The translations under genes were made by a program, and so were the position numbers. Shown in pieces: positions 1 through 8,080 of a DNA stretch of 64,000 nucleotides. Each line of letters begins with the position of its first letter. Positions within the stretch are counted from its first letter, which is position 1. The notes beneath the pieces were generated by a model that saw nothing but the letters and a program-made list of their open reading frames with translations, had not been told where the DNA came from and searched no databases. Source of the stretch: Thalassotalea_H sp040779345 (GTDB lineage: Bacteria; Pseudomonadota; Gammaproteobacteria; Enterobacterales; Alteromonadaceae); the NCBI GenBank assembly GCA_040779345.1, contig JBFONU010000004.1, forward strand, positions 124,001 through 188,000. The letters are read 5' to 3'.

Positions 1-667
1 TCTTTTTAATATCAGTGCCATCAGGGTTGTTTGAACCCACTTCATGCAATGCTAGGATATGTAAGAAAACAAGAATAACCAATACCAAAGGTAAGGCAAT
101 TACGTGTAAGGCAAAGAAACGATTTAATGTAGCACCAGAGATAACATAATCACCTTTGATCCAAATCGTTAAATCTTCACCAATAAAAGGTATCGCACCA
201 AATAAAGAGATAATAACTTGCGCGCCCCAATAAGACATATTGCCCCAAGGCAATAAATAGCCCATAAAAGCTTCAGCCATCAGTACAAGGAAGATAAACA
301 TGCCAAAAATCCACAATAATTCACGTGGTTTTTGATAAGAGCCGTACATCATTCCGCGGAACATATGCATGTAAACAACAATAAAAAATGCCGACGCCCC
401 TGTTGAGTGCATATAACGAAGCAACCAACCGTAATCAACATCACGCATGATATACTCAATTGAAGCAAAGGCACCTTCGCCAGATGGTTCATAATTCATC
501 GTTAACCAAACACCCGTAATAATTTGGTTAACTAAAACGACTGATGCCAAAATCCCAAAGACATACCAAAAATTAAAATTTTTCGGCGCTGGGTACTGTG
601 CGGCATGCTTATTCATCGCATCCATTAATGGTAAGCGTTTTTCGATCCAAGCCATAAAATTATTCAT
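1..667 (-). CDS. petB: Cytochrome b of the ubiquinol-cytochrome c reductase (bc1) complex, 3' end outside window
   Basis: Integral membrane haem b subunit of respiratory complex III, which oxidises ubiquinol and passes electrons to the Rieske centre and to cytochrome c1. About 222 residues are visible, starting MNNFMAWIEKRLPL. The visible part has the first transmembrane helices, a haem-ligand helix around RYMHSTGASAFF and VYMHMFRG, the conserved MGYLLPWG motif and a second haem-ligand helix with RFFALHVIALP. Its ATG shares one base with the stop of the Rieske gene (TAATG), so the two are translationally coupled. The C-terminal half and presumably petC (cytochrome c1) lie beyond position 1. 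Identification is secure. Confidence 0.95.
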   Translation of the reverse strand, partial: MNNFMAWIEKRLPLMDAMNKHAAQYPAPKNFNFWYVFGILASVVLVNQIITGVWLTMNYEPSGEGAFASIEYIMRDVDYGWLLRYMHSTGASAFFIVVYMHMFRGMMYGSYQKPRELLWIFGMFIFLVLMAEAFMGYLLPWGNMSYWGAQVIISLFGAIPFIGEDLTIWIKGDYVISGATLNRFFALHVIALPLVLVILVFLHILALHEVGSNNPDGTDIKK

Positions 668-1257
668 TATGCATCTCCTGGACTGACACCAATGAGCAAA
701 GTGCCATCAGTTGGGAATGAATGTTCTGGAACAACTAGGTTTGTTGGTGCTGGTACACCTTGAAATACACGGCCAGCCATATCAAATTTAGAACCATGAC
801 ATGGACAATAAAAGCCATTGGTCACACCTTCAACAAGCTCTTCAAAACCTTCTTTATAATACGAAGGCGCACAACCTAGATGAGTACAAACACCTAATGC
901 AACTAAAATTTCTGGTTTTATTGAGCGATGCTCATTGGTTGCATATTCAGGTTGTTGCGGCTCTACAGACTTAGGATCTCTTAGCTGATTATCAAGCCCA
1001 GCTAAATTTTTAACCGTTTCTTCTGTTCGACGAACAATATAAACAGGTTTACTTCGCCATTCGGCACGTATTAATTGACCTTCTTCTATTTTACTAATAT
1101 TGACTTCAACTGGAGCACCCGCAGCTTTCGCTCGAGCACTTGGGTTCCAGGATCCAATGAAAGGCACAGCGACACCAACGACACCCACCCCACCGACTAC
1201 AGACGTAGCAGCAGTTAAAAAGCGTCGACGGCCGTTATTCACGGGCGTATTACTCAT
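667..1257 (-). CDS. petA: Rieske iron-sulphur subunit of the bc1 complex
   Basis: Carries the 2Fe-2S centre that accepts electrons from ubiquinol in complex III, facing the periplasm. The 196-residue protein has a twin-arginine type N-terminus (GRRRFLTAAT) followed by one hydrophobic anchor helix. The two cluster-binding motifs CTHLGC and CPCHGSKFD are intact, with the His and Cys ligands in place. Length is normal for the family. It is the first gene of the operon and overlaps petB by one base. No confident promoter was picked in the noncoding stretch upstream. Confidence 0.96.
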   Translation of the reverse strand: MSNTPVNNGRRRFLTAATSVVGGVGVVGVAVPFIGSWNPSARAKAAGAPVEVNISKIEEGQLIRAEWRSKPVYIVRRTEETVKNLAGLDNQLRDPKSVEPQQPEYATNEHRSIKPEILVALGVCTHLGCAPSYYKEGFEELVEGVTNGFYCPCHGSKFDMAGRVFQGVPAPTNLVVPEHSFPTDGTLLIGVSPGDA

Positions 1258-1622
1258 CCAACATCTCCAATTATTATTCTATTTAAACAAGGTCGATATT
1301 AATACTACGATCACAGCGCAAGCTTCACACTGTATCTTTTTTGTTCAAATGAACTTACCACAAAAAATTTTTCTGATCATAAAGAAAACCCCCTTTTTTT
1401 ACAAGGTAAATAAGGAGAAGAAGCGCTGCAAAATTGGAAATATTACAAATTATTTCTTAATAAGATAATTATCCGCCCACTAATGCGAATGAGTATTATT
1501 TGAATGAGTAAATACAATGACTAAACAGGTAAAATAATCAGGCGAAAATGTTTTAATTGAGTAAAAAAGGAAAGTTTTTATAAATTACACATCAATTTAG
1601 ATGTGTAATTTGCATGATTAAA
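1258..1622. other. Intergenic region upstream of petA
   Basis: About 365 bp between the bc1 operon, whose promoter must lie here on the minus strand, and the end of the next minus-strand gene. The only plus-strand open frame crossing it begins inside petA out of frame and has no family character. Apart from the inverted repeat at 1582-1611, no RNA gene or conserved element was recognised. Confidence 0.5.
1582..1611 (-). terminator. Perfect 12-bp inverted repeat, possible terminator
   Basis: A 12-bp perfect stem (1582-1593 with 1600-1611) around a 6-nt loop lies just past the stop of the secreted protein gene. There is no strong T-run on either side, so termination is inferred from the position. 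Confidence 0.4.
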
Positions 1623-2102
1623 TTAACTTCTAAATCCTTTGTTTCCATATTTCTTCGCAAATCGCTGTAATGGTACATCATTACATTTGATTGACTTAAA
1701 AAATGATTCCGGTTTATTTAATGAACTCTTTAACTCTTTATATTTAGCATTTGAATGGGCTGCCGCTATACAAATATCTGCTTCGACATTACCGACACTA
1801 TTATCAAATGAAAACACTTTGATAACACTCGCTTCTGGCATTTCAGCTTTTGGCATTTCTGCATTCATGCTATATTTTTGAGCAAATTTTGTAATGTGCA
1901 TACCATTACAGCTAAATTGGTTGATTTGTGCTTCTGTATAATTAAATTCTCGCGCTTTTCTTTTAAGTGCCTTTTTAGATTCGGCCGCGGCAATACACAT
2001 ATCAGAATGCTTTGAATCATCAGCGTTAACAAACTTTAAGTCACCTGCAAAAGCTGAGTTATAAACCCCTAACGTAATCATACATATAATGATTTTTTTC
2101 AT
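1623..2102 (-). CDS. Secreted protein with two copies of a CIAAA domain (DUF3718-like)
   Basis: A 159-residue protein with a clear Sec signal peptide (MKKIIICMITLGVYNSAFA, cleavage near residue 19). The mature part holds two copies of one domain, about residues 34-78 and 109-152. Each begins D-x-C-I-A-A-A, has a second conserved Cys-Asn about 30 residues on, and ends F-A-x-K-Y. The paired cysteines suggest one disulphide per copy in the periplasm. The pattern resembles the small marine-gammaproteobacterial family DUF3718, which usually has a single copy; that assignment is from memory. No function is known. It stands alone, about 130 bp downstream of mrcB on the same strand. Confidence 0.75.
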   Translation of the reverse strand: MKKIIICMITLGVYNSAFAGDLKFVNADDSKHSDMCIAAAESKKALKRKAREFNYTEAQINQFSCNGMHITKFAQKYSMNAEMPKAEMPEASVIKVFSFDNSVGNVEADICIAAAHSNAKYKELKSSLNKPESFFKSIKCNDVPLQRFAKKYGNKGFRS

Positions 2103-2229
2103 AATACACCTTTATATTCTATCAATTAATTTATACACATTTTGTTACATATGTACTGTCAACTTAAAAATAGAACAATTTTTAGATATGTAAAGGTGTT
2201 CACAAATATAAGATTAACGATTGACAGAA

Positions 2230-4680
2230 CTAGTCTCCAAAGAGCTTTTCAAACCATGATTTTTTCTTTATCGGTTTTTCAACGTTCTCATAACATGAAT
2301 AACTCAATTTTAGTCCCTCGATAATTGCAGGATATTGACTACTGTCGGGACAATCTAATGCTAAAGCTACACCAGTTTTATTTTCAAAGCTTACCAACTC
2401 AATATTATGAGGTGGGGGATTATTTTTATTCGTCACGCCAATACGATTCATATAATCAGCAAATAGGGTAAGTGAACCACTACTTCCTGTAAAATCGGTT
2501 GCTTTATTGTCGTCTCTGCCAAGCCACGTGGTGATCATATGTTTTGCATCATAACCGACAAACCAACTATCACGTTGGTCATTAGTGGTGCCAGTTTTTC
2601 CAGCTACTATTGCGTTTTTTAATCGCCAAGTTAATGATTTTGCAGTGCCTTGTTGCGCGACCTGCGTTAACGCATAATCAGCTAAATAACTTGCTTGTTC
2701 AGAAAAGATAGGCGTTTTTTCAATCGTGTGTTGGTATATTGTTTCACCTTGTGCAGAAATAATTGACTCAACGCTATGGCTTTGCACCGAATAACCTTGA
2801 TTCGCAATAGGTAAATATAACTGGTTTATTTGATAAGGGGACATATTAATAGAGCCCAATAACAATGAAGGCCGTAGAGTTATATCACCGTTGTAGCCTA
2901 GCAAGTGAATAAGCTCTGCCAAGTGAGTTAGCCCTAACTCCATACCAAGGTTAATTGTGGGAATATTGAGCGATTTAACCAAGCTCGTGAATAATGAGAC
3001 TTGTCCACGATATTCACCATCATAATTTTTAGGTTGCCAAGTCTCGCCATCATCTAAATCAAAACTAATAGCTTTATCATCCAATAATGAACCAAGTTGA
3101 TATTGCTGATAGCGCTCAAGTGCCGCTAGATAAATCACCGGTTTTATCAAAGAGCCAATTGGCCGTTTGGCATGTAACGCGCGGTTAAAACCAGCAAAGC
3201 CACTTTGCTTATCGCCTACTAATGCCTTCACTTCTCCACTGTTAATGTCGGTAACTATCATAGCCGCTTGTAATGAATGCTCTTTTTTATTCGCTAACTT
3301 AACAAGCTGTGTTTTAACCGTCTCTTCTAAAGCCAGCTGATCCGCAATTGAAAACGAGGTAAATACACGTATCCCTGACTCCTGTAACTCAGGAGAAAGC
3401 AACTCAGATAGCTCTTTTTTAACAAGCTGGAGGTAGGTAGGAAATTTTTGACGAATTTTTGCAAGTCGGCGTGACTTCCTAATCGTTAACGGGGTATCAA
3501 GCGCTGTTAGATACTCAGTTTTAGTCAAATACTCTGCTTGAAACATTAATTTGAGCACTAAATCTCGACGTTTTTTTACTCGCCCAGCATAACGCCAAGG
3601 GTCATAATAACTTGGCCCTTTGATCACACTAACCAATGTCGCCATTTGAGCGTTAGAAAGTTGTGCGATATTTTGACCAAAATAAAATTCTGCTGCTAAA
3701 CCAAAGCCATAGATACCATTGGCAAAATGTTGTCCCAAATAAACTTCATTAATATAAGCTTCAAGTAGTTGATCTTTACTATAACGATACTCCAACAACA
3801 ACGACATGAGAGCTTCATTAACTTTACGCCACAGTGTTTTGTCGCGTGTTAAGTACATATTTTTTACGAGTTGTTGGGTGAGTGTACTGCCTCCTTGTAC
3901 CGTTTTTCCTGCACGAATATTTTTATAAAGAGCCCTTAAAATACCAAGAGGTGAAATACCCGAATGAAAATAAAACTCTCTATCTTCAACCAGTAATAGC
4001 GTATCAAGCAACCTCTCTGGTACTGATTGTAATGGTACTAAAATACGATCTTCTTTGCTTTCTGGAACGATTCTCCCCATCGAATAGGGTTCAATTTTTA
4101 CAAAATCAGTGTCTTGATTATCAACAGATAACTGGCTGACTTCTTGAGTCTGCCCCTTTTTCTTAACATCAATCGTCAATATTTGGGCTTCTTCAACACC
4201 AGAGCCAAAATCAAACGCGCGACGATAAATAATGATCCGTTTGGTAGATAAAGCAAAATCACCGGGCTTTGACACCCTGCTTACTCGTATGTATCCCGTG
4301 TATAATAAGTTTTCTTTTAGATGGCTTAAGTTGATTTCGTCACCGAGATAATAACGCTCAACCTTACCAAATACTTGAACAGGAACCTGCCAACGCTGTC
4401 CTTCAAATTTTTCAACGACTTTAGCATCAAGATACAGTGTGTAAAAAGCCAGTAAAATCAGCCCTATAAAAAACAGCTTAAGACAAAAAAAGCAAAATCG
4501 CTTCAGCTTGCTTTTGTTAGGATTTATCGATTTTTTTTGTTCAGAAGATTCTTTAATACTCACACTAATCGCTTTACTAAGACGTTTAAAATTTAGGAGG
4601 TGAAAGTGTAAACCATTTAAAGCACTGCTGTCTTTATTTCTCCTTAAAACATCTAAGTGAGATGAATCGATATTTCTCAT
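2230..4680 (-). CDS. mrcB: Bifunctional penicillin-binding protein 1B (transglycosylase/transpeptidase)
   Basis: Class A PBP that polymerises lipid II glycan strands and cross-links peptides at the outer face of the inner membrane. The 816-residue protein has a short basic cytoplasmic tail, one membrane helix (about 62-84), a UB2H-like segment, then a GT51 transglycosylase domain with the catalytic region VEDREFYFHSG (Glu232) and GGSTLTQQLVKN. The transpeptidase domain has SLIK (Ser510), SLN (570-572) and KTGTT (695-699), all intact. Length matches PBP1b. There is no clear Shine-Dalgarno before the ATG at 4680, so the exact start is less certain than the identity. It is divergent from the TonB receptor gene. 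Confidence 0.95.
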   Translation of the reverse strand: MRNIDSSHLDVLRRNKDSSALNGLHFHLLNFKRLSKAISVSIKESSEQKKSINPNKSKLKRFCFFCLKLFFIGLILLAFYTLYLDAKVVEKFEGQRWQVPVQVFGKVERYYLGDEINLSHLKENLLYTGYIRVSRVSKPGDFALSTKRIIIYRRAFDFGSGVEEAQILTIDVKKKGQTQEVSQLSVDNQDTDFVKIEPYSMGRIVPESKEDRILVPLQSVPERLLDTLLLVEDREFYFHSGISPLGILRALYKNIRAGKTVQGGSTLTQQLVKNMYLTRDKTLWRKVNEALMSLLLEYRYSKDQLLEAYINEVYLGQHFANGIYGFGLAAEFYFGQNIAQLSNAQMATLVSVIKGPSYYDPWRYAGRVKKRRDLVLKLMFQAEYLTKTEYLTALDTPLTIRKSRRLAKIRQKFPTYLQLVKKELSELLSPELQESGIRVFTSFSIADQLALEETVKTQLVKLANKKEHSLQAAMIVTDINSGEVKALVGDKQSGFAGFNRALHAKRPIGSLIKPVIYLAALERYQQYQLGSLLDDKAISFDLDDGETWQPKNYDGEYRGQVSLFTSLVKSLNIPTINLGMELGLTHLAELIHLLGYNGDITLRPSLLLGSINMSPYQINQLYLPIANQGYSVQSHSVESIISAQGETIYQHTIEKTPIFSEQASYLADYALTQVAQQGTAKSLTWRLKNAIVAGKTGTTNDQRDSWFVGYDAKHMITTWLGRDDNKATDFTGSSGSLTLFADYMNRIGVTNKNNPPPHNIELVSFENKTGVALALDCPDSSQYPAIIEGLKLSYSCYENVEKPIKKKSWFEKLFGD

Positions 4681-4758
4681 AATATTAACGACAAAACACT
4701 GCTTTATTTATTAACTTTCATCTGTCATATTTTTAAAAACAAAATGAGGAAAGTACGT

Positions 4759-4789
4759 TTGATTGGTTTTCGAATTGTTCTGCTATAAT
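4759..4789 (+). promoter_or_regulatory. Promoter with extended -10 for the TonB receptor
   Basis: A perfect TATAAT at 4784-4789 is preceded by TGC, giving an extended -10, with a TTGATT-like -35 at 4759-4764 (19-bp spacer). Transcription would begin near 4796, which places the message start only about 25 nt before the proposed AUU initiation codon of the receptor gene. Confidence 0.6.
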
Positions 4790-4820
4790 TTTAATAAATG
4801 TTAAAGGGAGCTTACCTAAA

Positions 4821-6857
4821 ATTAAAATTTTCAACGCCATTAAGTCTTTAACTTACCTGCTGCCTATACTGGTTTCTATTCCCCTTAGCGCGAATAATAG
4901 TGACGATTTATTTGCATTATCTCTCGCCGAACTAAGCGATGTGAAAGTTACCATTGCTTCAAAAAACAACACGACTATCCGTAAAGCTGCTTCGACCGTT
5001 ACGCTATTTAGAGAATATGACATTGCTGAACTTGGAATAAATAACTGGACTGACTTACTCAATCAAATCCCGGGATTTTATAACATGATGAATGCCGCTG
5101 AAGGCAATCAATCTCATGTGATCATAAGGGGGCATGCGCAAAAGTATGCGAATACCTTGCTGGTGTTATTAAACGGTCATCGTATTAACGATGATTACAC
5201 AGGAGGTATCAATTATTTAATACGTTATATGAATTTAGCGGATGTGCAGCGGGTTGAAGTCGTTCGCGGGCCTGGCTCTGCCATATATGGCTCTAATGCA
5301 TACAGTGGCGTTATAAATATTATCACTAAAAGTCAAAATAAAATGGCGGTTTCTGTCGGAGAGCTTAACGCTAAAAGATTACTCGCCAGCTTCACTCAAG
5401 ATATTTCAAAGTGGAAACTAGGTGCGACATTGTCTTATACCCAAGATAATGGTGATAACTTCTCTAATGTATTCGATCCTAAAGGTATTCAGAACTCGAC
5501 GAAAGACCCTTATAACGCTTCGCAACTTCGCTTATATATTGAAAATAATAATACACATTTTTTTGGCCAGTACCTTGAATCTGATCGGCAAGATTATTAT
5601 TTATTCAGGCGTTTAAGAGATGGCGTTACAGATATTAATTTTAAGCATTTTCTTTTAGGTATTGATCATACTTTATACCAAGATAAGGAGAAATCATTAG
5701 CGCTTTCAAGCGGTTTTCAACAAGGCAAAAGAAAATCATTAACCGCATTAGAGCCTAAAGGACAGCCACCATTTGACGAGGTCGACTTTTTATTTGGCGA
5801 AGATTTCACATACCAATCAGAAAACGTTGCGCTTGATGGCAAGTACCAATGGGATCAATCAATTCTCTTAAATGCGGGGGTTTCTTATATCAAAAGCCAA
5901 GTAACCGATGGTTTTTTACGCAGTAATTTCGATTTATTCGGTGAATTTCAACAATTACCTCAATTGATGACCTTTGATGATGATCAACAACGGGTAGTAT
6001 TAGACAAGCGTCGTATTATTACCAGTTTGTATCTACAAGCTGACTGGCAAGTCAATAAACATATTAACTTAACTTCAGGCCTAAGATATGACGGTTACAA
6101 TGATGTTGATAATGTGGTTATGCCAAGAGCAGCTTTAGTTTACCAACTTGATGAGCAACAAACGATTAAGCTTTTATATGGCGAAGGGTATCGAGCACCT
6201 TCATTAGGAGATCTATATGATGAAGAAAGTGGCTTGACTATTGGCAGCCAAAATTTAGATGCCAGTGAAATAAAAACAGTTGAATTAGCGTATCTTCTCT
6301 CGAGATCTCATTTTGAATTTAGCACAACATTATTTCAAAATGATCAATCAAACCTTATTGGTTTTAAACCCGATAATTTAGGTAATCAAAAGCTTGCTAA
6401 TGTTGCCAGTAATAAAGCACAGGGGGTAGAGTTAACCTGGTTTTGGCAACCGATTGATCATATTCGCATTAAGGGTTCTGTCACGCACTTATGGAAAAAC
6501 CAGACCATAATGGGCAACGTCATTGGTTTACCCACCTCTGAACACATTGCACCCGATACCTACATGAATTATTCGCTAAACTATAAAAAACCATCATGGT
6601 CTTTCAACATAAATGGTAGTTGGCGCTCAACGGTTAACGCCTTAAGTAACAGTAGCTCCTTATGGCTAATAAATAGTAATATCCAATGGCAACTATCTGC
6701 GCAATCTCAACTCATGCTATCGGTGCAAAACTTAACAGATAAAATGTACCACACTTCCTCTTATGCTGTTTTAGGGACAAATAAACTTAATCACCCCGTT
6801 CAAGAGTATCCCGCTCGGGGGCGACAAGCGATGTTAACCTTTAACGTTAACTTCTAG
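4821..6857 (+). CDS. TonB-dependent outer membrane receptor, probable AUU start
   Basis: A 22-strand-type outer membrane transporter energised by TonB, substrate unknown. The plug domain runs from about residue 50 (GINNWTDLLNQIPGF, RGPGSAIYGSNAYSGVINI) and the barrel ends in a terminal aromatic (FNVNF). The first GTG in frame (4941) would leave no signal peptide. Reading upstream in the same frame gives KIFNAIKSLTYLLPILVSIP followed by LSANN, a textbook Sec signal peptide, but with no ATG, GTG or TTG ahead of it. A strong Shine-Dalgarno (AAGGGAG, 4804-4810) sits 10 nt before ATT at 4821, which I take as the start (678 residues). The alternative is a one-base indel linking to ATG at 4798. Confidence 0.85.
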   Translation: MKIFNAIKSLTYLLPILVSIPLSANNSDDLFALSLAELSDVKVTIASKNNTTIRKAASTVTLFREYDIAELGINNWTDLLNQIPGFYNMMNAAEGNQSHVIIRGHAQKYANTLLVLLNGHRINDDYTGGINYLIRYMNLADVQRVEVVRGPGSAIYGSNAYSGVINIITKSQNKMAVSVGELNAKRLLASFTQDISKWKLGATLSYTQDNGDNFSNVFDPKGIQNSTKDPYNASQLRLYIENNNTHFFGQYLESDRQDYYLFRRLRDGVTDINFKHFLLGIDHTLYQDKEKSLALSSGFQQGKRKSLTALEPKGQPPFDEVDFLFGEDFTYQSENVALDGKYQWDQSILLNAGVSYIKSQVTDGFLRSNFDLFGEFQQLPQLMTFDDDQQRVVLDKRRIITSLYLQADWQVNKHINLTSGLRYDGYNDVDNVVMPRAALVYQLDEQQTIKLLYGEGYRAPSLGDLYDEESGLTIGSQNLDASEIKTVELAYLLSRSHFEFSTTLFQNDQSNLIGFKPDNLGNQKLANVASNKAQGVELTWFWQPIDHIRIKGSVTHLWKNQTIMGNVIGLPTSEHIAPDTYMNYSLNYKKPSWSFNINGSWRSTVNALSNSSSLWLINSNIQWQLSAQSQLMLSVQNLTDKMYHTSSYAVLGTNKLNHPVQEYPARGRQAMLTFNVNF

Positions 6858-6858
6858 C

Positions 6859-6942
6859 TTTTAACTTTTAGTTTTTAGTTTTTAACTTTTAGTTTTTAGT
6901 TTTTAGTTTTTAGTTTTTAGTTTTTAGTTTTTAGTTTTTACT
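6859..6942. repeat. Heptamer tandem repeat (TTTTAGT), 12 units
   Basis: Twelve consecutive 7-bp units begin one base after the TonB receptor stop codon. Units 1 and 4 read TTTTAAC, units 2, 3 and 5-11 read TTTTAGT, and the last is TTTTACT. The seven-unit run from 6887 to 6935 is perfect. The array ends about 10 bp before the convergent CNNM gene. It has no coding potential and is likely to vary in length by slippage. Confidence 0.95.
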
Positions 6943-6952
6943 ATAGAGGCTT

Positions 6953-8035
6953 TTAATCATTGTCACTTGACGGCTTATCAGACGACTTTCCATCAGAAAC
7001 TTTGACATTGTTTGACTTTAATCGTTGGCGAAATTGTGCTTTTGCCAATTTTTGCATATCAACAACTTGATCACTTTCGTCAACAATTTCACGTCCTAAT
7101 AAGGTTTCAATGGCATCTTCTAAAGTCACAAGCCCTGCCGTTTGTCCAAATTGATCTTCCACCAAAAAAATATGGTCATTACGCTTAATAAAGATATCAA
7201 GTAAAAGCAAAACAGGTAAGTTTTCAGATACTCGATGGATAGGTAACATCACTGTCTGAATAGGTTGTTCGCCATCTCCCTGGAGCATTAATTGAAATAA
7301 CTGCGCTTTAAGTACCACACCAACAATATTATCAACTGTCTTATCAAAAACAGGAATACGGGTAAAACTCGCCGTATTTTTTGCCGCTAAAGCCTCACTA
7401 ATGGTTGTGTTTTGTTCTAATGCATGCACCACACTACGCGGCGTTAAAATATTAACCACCTTCATTTCACGTAAGGTTAAAATATTTTCAACTAATTGAT
7501 TTTCTTGGTGATACAAAGCACCATCTTTATGACCCAATGCTGCAAATGCTCTAATTTCATCACGGCTGACGACATCTGATTTACCATTATTAAATAAGCG
7601 TGTGATTAACGAAGAAAACCACACTAACGGATAAACAATTTTCACTAAAAAACTGATAGTGTAAGCAGATGGAATGGCTAATTTTCGCCAAAATTTCGCC
7701 CCAATGGTTTTGGGAATAATTTCTGAAAAGTATAAAATGGCTAAGGTTAATAAAAAGGCAATCAGTGTTTCTTTTTCTTCACCAAAAACTCTTATCGCTT
7801 GTGCGCCAACACCTGCAGCCCCCATGGTATGAGCAAAAGTATTTAAAATGAGAATACTCGAAATGGATTTATCAATATTTTTTTTAACTCTTTTGAGCAC
7901 CTTCCCACCCAAAGGTTTCTGTTTTTGAATTTTTTCAATGAAACTCGGAGTGACTGATAATAAAACAGCTTCTAAAATTGAACACAGAAATGAGACACCA
8001 ATGGCAATCGCTAAATAGGTAATAAGTAGAGTCAT
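6953..8035 (-). CDS. CNNM-domain/CBS-pair membrane protein, short CorC-like form
   Basis: A 360-residue inner membrane protein of the CNNM (DUF21) family, related to CorB/CorC and implicated in magnesium or other divalent cation transport. Several hydrophobic helices fill about residues 1-140, including the conserved SEIIPKTIGAKFW turn. A CBS pair follows (about 190-320, with ILTPRSVVHALEQN and VEDQFGQTAGLVTLEDAIETLLG). The C-terminal CorC/HlyC domain of longer family members is absent; the tail is short and hydrophilic (Ser/Asp/Lys rich). It is convergent with the TonB receptor across the heptamer array. Function is inferred from the family only. Confidence 0.85.
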   Translation of the reverse strand: MTLLITYLAIAIGVSFLCSILEAVLLSVTPSFIEKIQKQKPLGGKVLKRVKKNIDKSISSILILNTFAHTMGAAGVGAQAIRVFGEEKETLIAFLLTLAILYFSEIIPKTIGAKFWRKLAIPSAYTISFLVKIVYPLVWFSSLITRLFNNGKSDVVSRDEIRAFAALGHKDGALYHQENQLVENILTLREMKVVNILTPRSVVHALEQNTTISEALAAKNTASFTRIPVFDKTVDNIVGVVLKAQLFQLMLQGDGEQPIQTVMLPIHRVSENLPVLLLLDIFIKRNDHIFLVEDQFGQTAGLVTLEDAIETLLGREIVDESDQVVDMQKLAKAQFRQRLKSNNVKVSDGKSSDKPSSDND

Positions 8036-8080
8036 AAATTTTTAATTAATCGAACAAGCAAAAATCTATTGTAAACCACG

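Noticed and set aside
1100..1468. Plus-strand open frame of 122 codons
   Set aside because: It begins antisense inside petA, has low-complexity Thr/Pro and Lys stretches and no ribosome site or family character.
6859..6942. CRISPR array or telomere-like element
   Set aside because: The units are 7 bp with no spacers, no cas genes are present, and the location is internal in a gene-dense chromosome segment.
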